From Mesorhizobium loti (GTDB taxonomy: Bacteria; Pseudomonadota; Alphaproteobacteria; Rhizobiales; Rhizobiaceae): a stretch of DNA of 64,000 nucleotides. Where the stretch lies: contig NZ_PJRO01000004.1 in NCBI RefSeq assembly GCF_002858745.1, positions 372,001 through 436,000 on the forward strand, given 5' to 3'. The notes beneath the pieces are model-generated. The model ran no database searches and was not told where the DNA came from. It saw nothing but the letters and a program-made list of their open reading frames with translations. The translations under genes and the position numbers were made by a program. Below, in pieces: positions 62,476-64,000 of the stretch (within the stretch, counting starts at the first letter, position 1; each line of letters begins with the position of its first letter).

Positions 62476-64000
62476 ATGAGCGAGATCGAACGCGAGAGCA
62501 TGGAATTCGACGTGGTGATCGTCGGTGCCGGGCCGGCGGGGCTCGCCGCGGCGATCCGGCTCAAGCAGGTCAATCCCGACCTTTCCGTCGTGGTGCTGGA
62601 AAAGGGCGGCGAAGCGGGCGCCCATATTCTCTCCGGCGCGGTTGTCGATCCGATCGGCATCGACCGTCTTCTGCCCGGCTGGCGCGAGGAAGGAGATCAT
62701 CCCTTCAAGACCCCGGTCACGGCGGACCATTTCCTTGTGCTGGGGCCTGCGGGTTCTTTCCGGCTACCGAACGTGTTCATGCCGCCGCTGATGAACAATC
62801 ACGGCAACTACATCGTCTCGCTCGGCAATGTCTGCCGTTGGCTGGCGGGCAAGGCCGAGGCTCTGGGCGTGGAAATCTATCCGGGCTTCGCTGCTGCTGG
62901 CCTTCTCTACAATGAGGAAGGCGCGGTCACCGGTGTCTACACCGGCGATATGGGCGTGGAGAAAGACGGTTCGCATGGGCCGAACTTTGCGCCCGGCATG
63001 GCGCTGATGGGCAAATATGTGATGATCGGGGAGGGCGCGCGCGGCTCGCTCGCCAAGCAGCTCATCGCCAGGTACCAACTCGACGCCGGCCGCGAACCGA
63101 GCAAATTCGGCATAGGCCTCAAGGAACTCTGGCAGGTCAAGCCGGAGAACCACAAGCCTGGCCTCGTCCAGCATTCGTTTGGCTGGCCACTCGACATGAA
63201 GACCGGTGGTGGTTCTTTCCTCTATCATCTGGAGGACAACCAGGTAGCAGTCGGCTTTGTCGTTCATCTGAACTACAAGAACCCGTATCTGTCGCCGTTC
63301 GAGGAATTCCAGCGCTTCAAGACGCATCCGGCCATCGCGCCGACCTTCGCCGGCGCCAAGCGCCTCGGCTATGGTGCTCGCGCCATCACCGAAGGCGGTT
63401 TGCAGTCGGTGCCGAGGATGTCCTTCCCAGGTGGTGTGCTGATGGGGTGCGCTGCCGGCCTCGTCAACGTGCCGCGCATCAAGGGATCTCACAACGCAGT
63501 GCTGTCCGGCATGCTCGCAGCAGAGCACGCTGCGGAAGCCATAGCCGCCGGCCGTGCAAATGATGAACTCGCTTCTTATGAGGACGCCTGGCGCGACAGC
63601 GACATCGGCAAGGACCTGAAGAGGGTGCGCAACGTCAAGCCGTTGTGGTCGCGTTTCGGTACGGTCGTTGGTGTAGGCCTCGGTGGCCTTGATATGTGGC
63701 TGAACACGCTGTTCGGTTTCTCGCCCTTCGGCACGCTGAAACACGGCAAGACCGATGCCGCTTCGCTCGAGCCAGCGTCGAAGCATCAGAAGATCGTCTA
63801 TCCGAAGCCGGATGGCGTGCTGACCTTTGACCGTCTGTCATCGGTCTTCCTGTCCGGTACCAATCACGAAGAGGACCAACCAGTCCATCTCCAGGTCAAG
63901 GATGCCGCGCTGCAGGTAAGCTCGGAACACGACGTGTTCGGCGGACCGTCGACGCGCTATTGCCCGGCCGGCGTCTATGAATGGGTGGATGCCGAAGGCA
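62476..64000 (+). CDS. etfD: electron transfer flavoprotein-ubiquinone oxidoreductase (3' end beyond window)
   Basis: First 508 residues of a protein usually about 550 long. FAD-binding motif VVIVGAGPAGLAAAIRLKQ (about 13-31), GGEAGAHILSGAVVDP, and the quinone-side region GGSFLYHLEDNQVAVGFVVH. The last visible segment (STRYCPAGVYEWVD) carries the first Cys of the C-terminal [4Fe-4S] cluster; the remaining cysteines lie outside. Passes electrons from ETF, reduced by acyl-CoA and branched-chain dehydrogenases, to ubiquinone at the inner membrane. Preceded by GGAGGG. Confidence 0.97.
   Translation, partial: MSEIERESMEFDVVIVGAGPAGLAAAIRLKQVNPDLSVVVLEKGGEAGAHILSGAVVDPIGIDRLLPGWREEGDHPFKTPVTADHFLVLGPAGSFRLPNVFMPPLMNNHGNYIVSLGNVCRWLAGKAEALGVEIYPGFAAAGLLYNEEGAVTGVYTGDMGVEKDGSHGPNFAPGMALMGKYVMIGEGARGSLAKQLIARYQLDAGREPSKFGIGLKELWQVKPENHKPGLVQHSFGWPLDMKTGGGSFLYHLEDNQVAVGFVVHLNYKNPYLSPFEEFQRFKTHPAIAPTFAGAKRLGYGARAITEGGLQSVPRMSFPGGVLMGCAAGLVNVPRIKGSHNAVLSGMLAAEHAAEAIAAGRANDELASYEDAWRDSDIGKDLKRVRNVKPLWSRFGTVVGVGLGGLDMWLNTLFGFSPFGTLKHGKTDAASLEPASKHQKIVYPKPDGVLTFDRLSSVFLSGTNHEEDQPVHLQVKDAALQVSSEHDVFGGPSTRYCPAGVYEWVDAEG

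Noticed and set aside
62764..63786. Long 340-residue reading frame on the minus strand
   Set aside because: It lies wholly antisense to the ETF-QO gene, whose motifs are clear; such shadows are common in GC-rich coding DNA, and it shows no domain or ribosome site.

Overview
The window is ordinary, densely coded, high-GC chromosome from an alphaproteobacterium of the order Rhizobiales. Gene content and repeats fit Mesorhizobium or a close relative best. The evidence is a MucR regulator, a FeuN/FeuP/FeuQ-like unit, the rhizobial cycHJKL-degP order followed by a two-component pair and glnE, a TIGR03808-type Tat-exported repeat protein, several DUF families typical of the order, and at least six copies of a rhizobial intergenic mosaic repeat (RIME-like) made of two hairpins. 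The genus is inferred, not proven. I see no rRNA, tRNA, CRISPR array, prophage, insertion sequence or plasmid function.

Layout. 1-8 kb: Tat-exported beta-helix protein, Gre-like factor, the two methylmalonyl-CoA mutase subunits, a HerA-like ATPase and a GNAT acetyltransferase. 8-18 kb: small secreted and orphan proteins, a DUF2066 protein, an L,D-transpeptidase, a branched-chain aminotransferase, Fe-type superoxide dismutase, an esterase, two c-type cytochrome genes, and an AraC regulator with an MFS exporter. 18-28 kb: oligopeptidase B, MucR, SufE, a DivJ-like kinase coupled to a membrane-anchored peptidoglycan-binding protein, and DUF1491, DUF2336, DUF1254 and DUF1214 proteins. 28-37 kb: class A penicillin-binding protein, AAC(3)-type acetyltransferase, GNAT, SDR, HxlR regulator, a major porin, a P1 peptidase and a ProC-like reductase. 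37-55 kb: feuN-like/feuP/feuQ, a lipoprotein, cycHJKL (cytochrome c maturation), degP, a response regulator and kinase coupled to glnE, an EF-hand protein and a PAS sensor kinase. 55-64 kb: aminopeptidase N, a relic of a molybdenum hydroxylase large subunit leading into a DMT transporter, an XRE/MmyB-type regulator opposite a small membrane protein, a family-4-like uracil-DNA glycosylase, a secreted protein and the start of ETF-ubiquinone oxidoreductase, which runs off the window.

Links between genes. Methylmalonyl-CoA mutase and ETF-QO both serve catabolism of branched-chain amino acids and odd-chain acyl-CoA. CycHJKL would attach heme to the two c-type cytochromes at 14.0-15.4 kb. The PBP, L,D-transpeptidase, peptidoglycan-binding protein, DegP, porin and FeuPQ genes form an envelope theme. 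I found no convincing new multi-gene system. The most unusual signals are the internally deleted molybdenum hydroxylase ORF at 57989-58186, compensatory base changes among the RIME-like hairpins (which also supply stop codons to three genes), a perfect 24-bp inverted repeat upstream of cycH, a LiuR-like operator before ETF-QO, and a uracil-DNA glycosylase lacking two of the four iron-sulfur cysteines.
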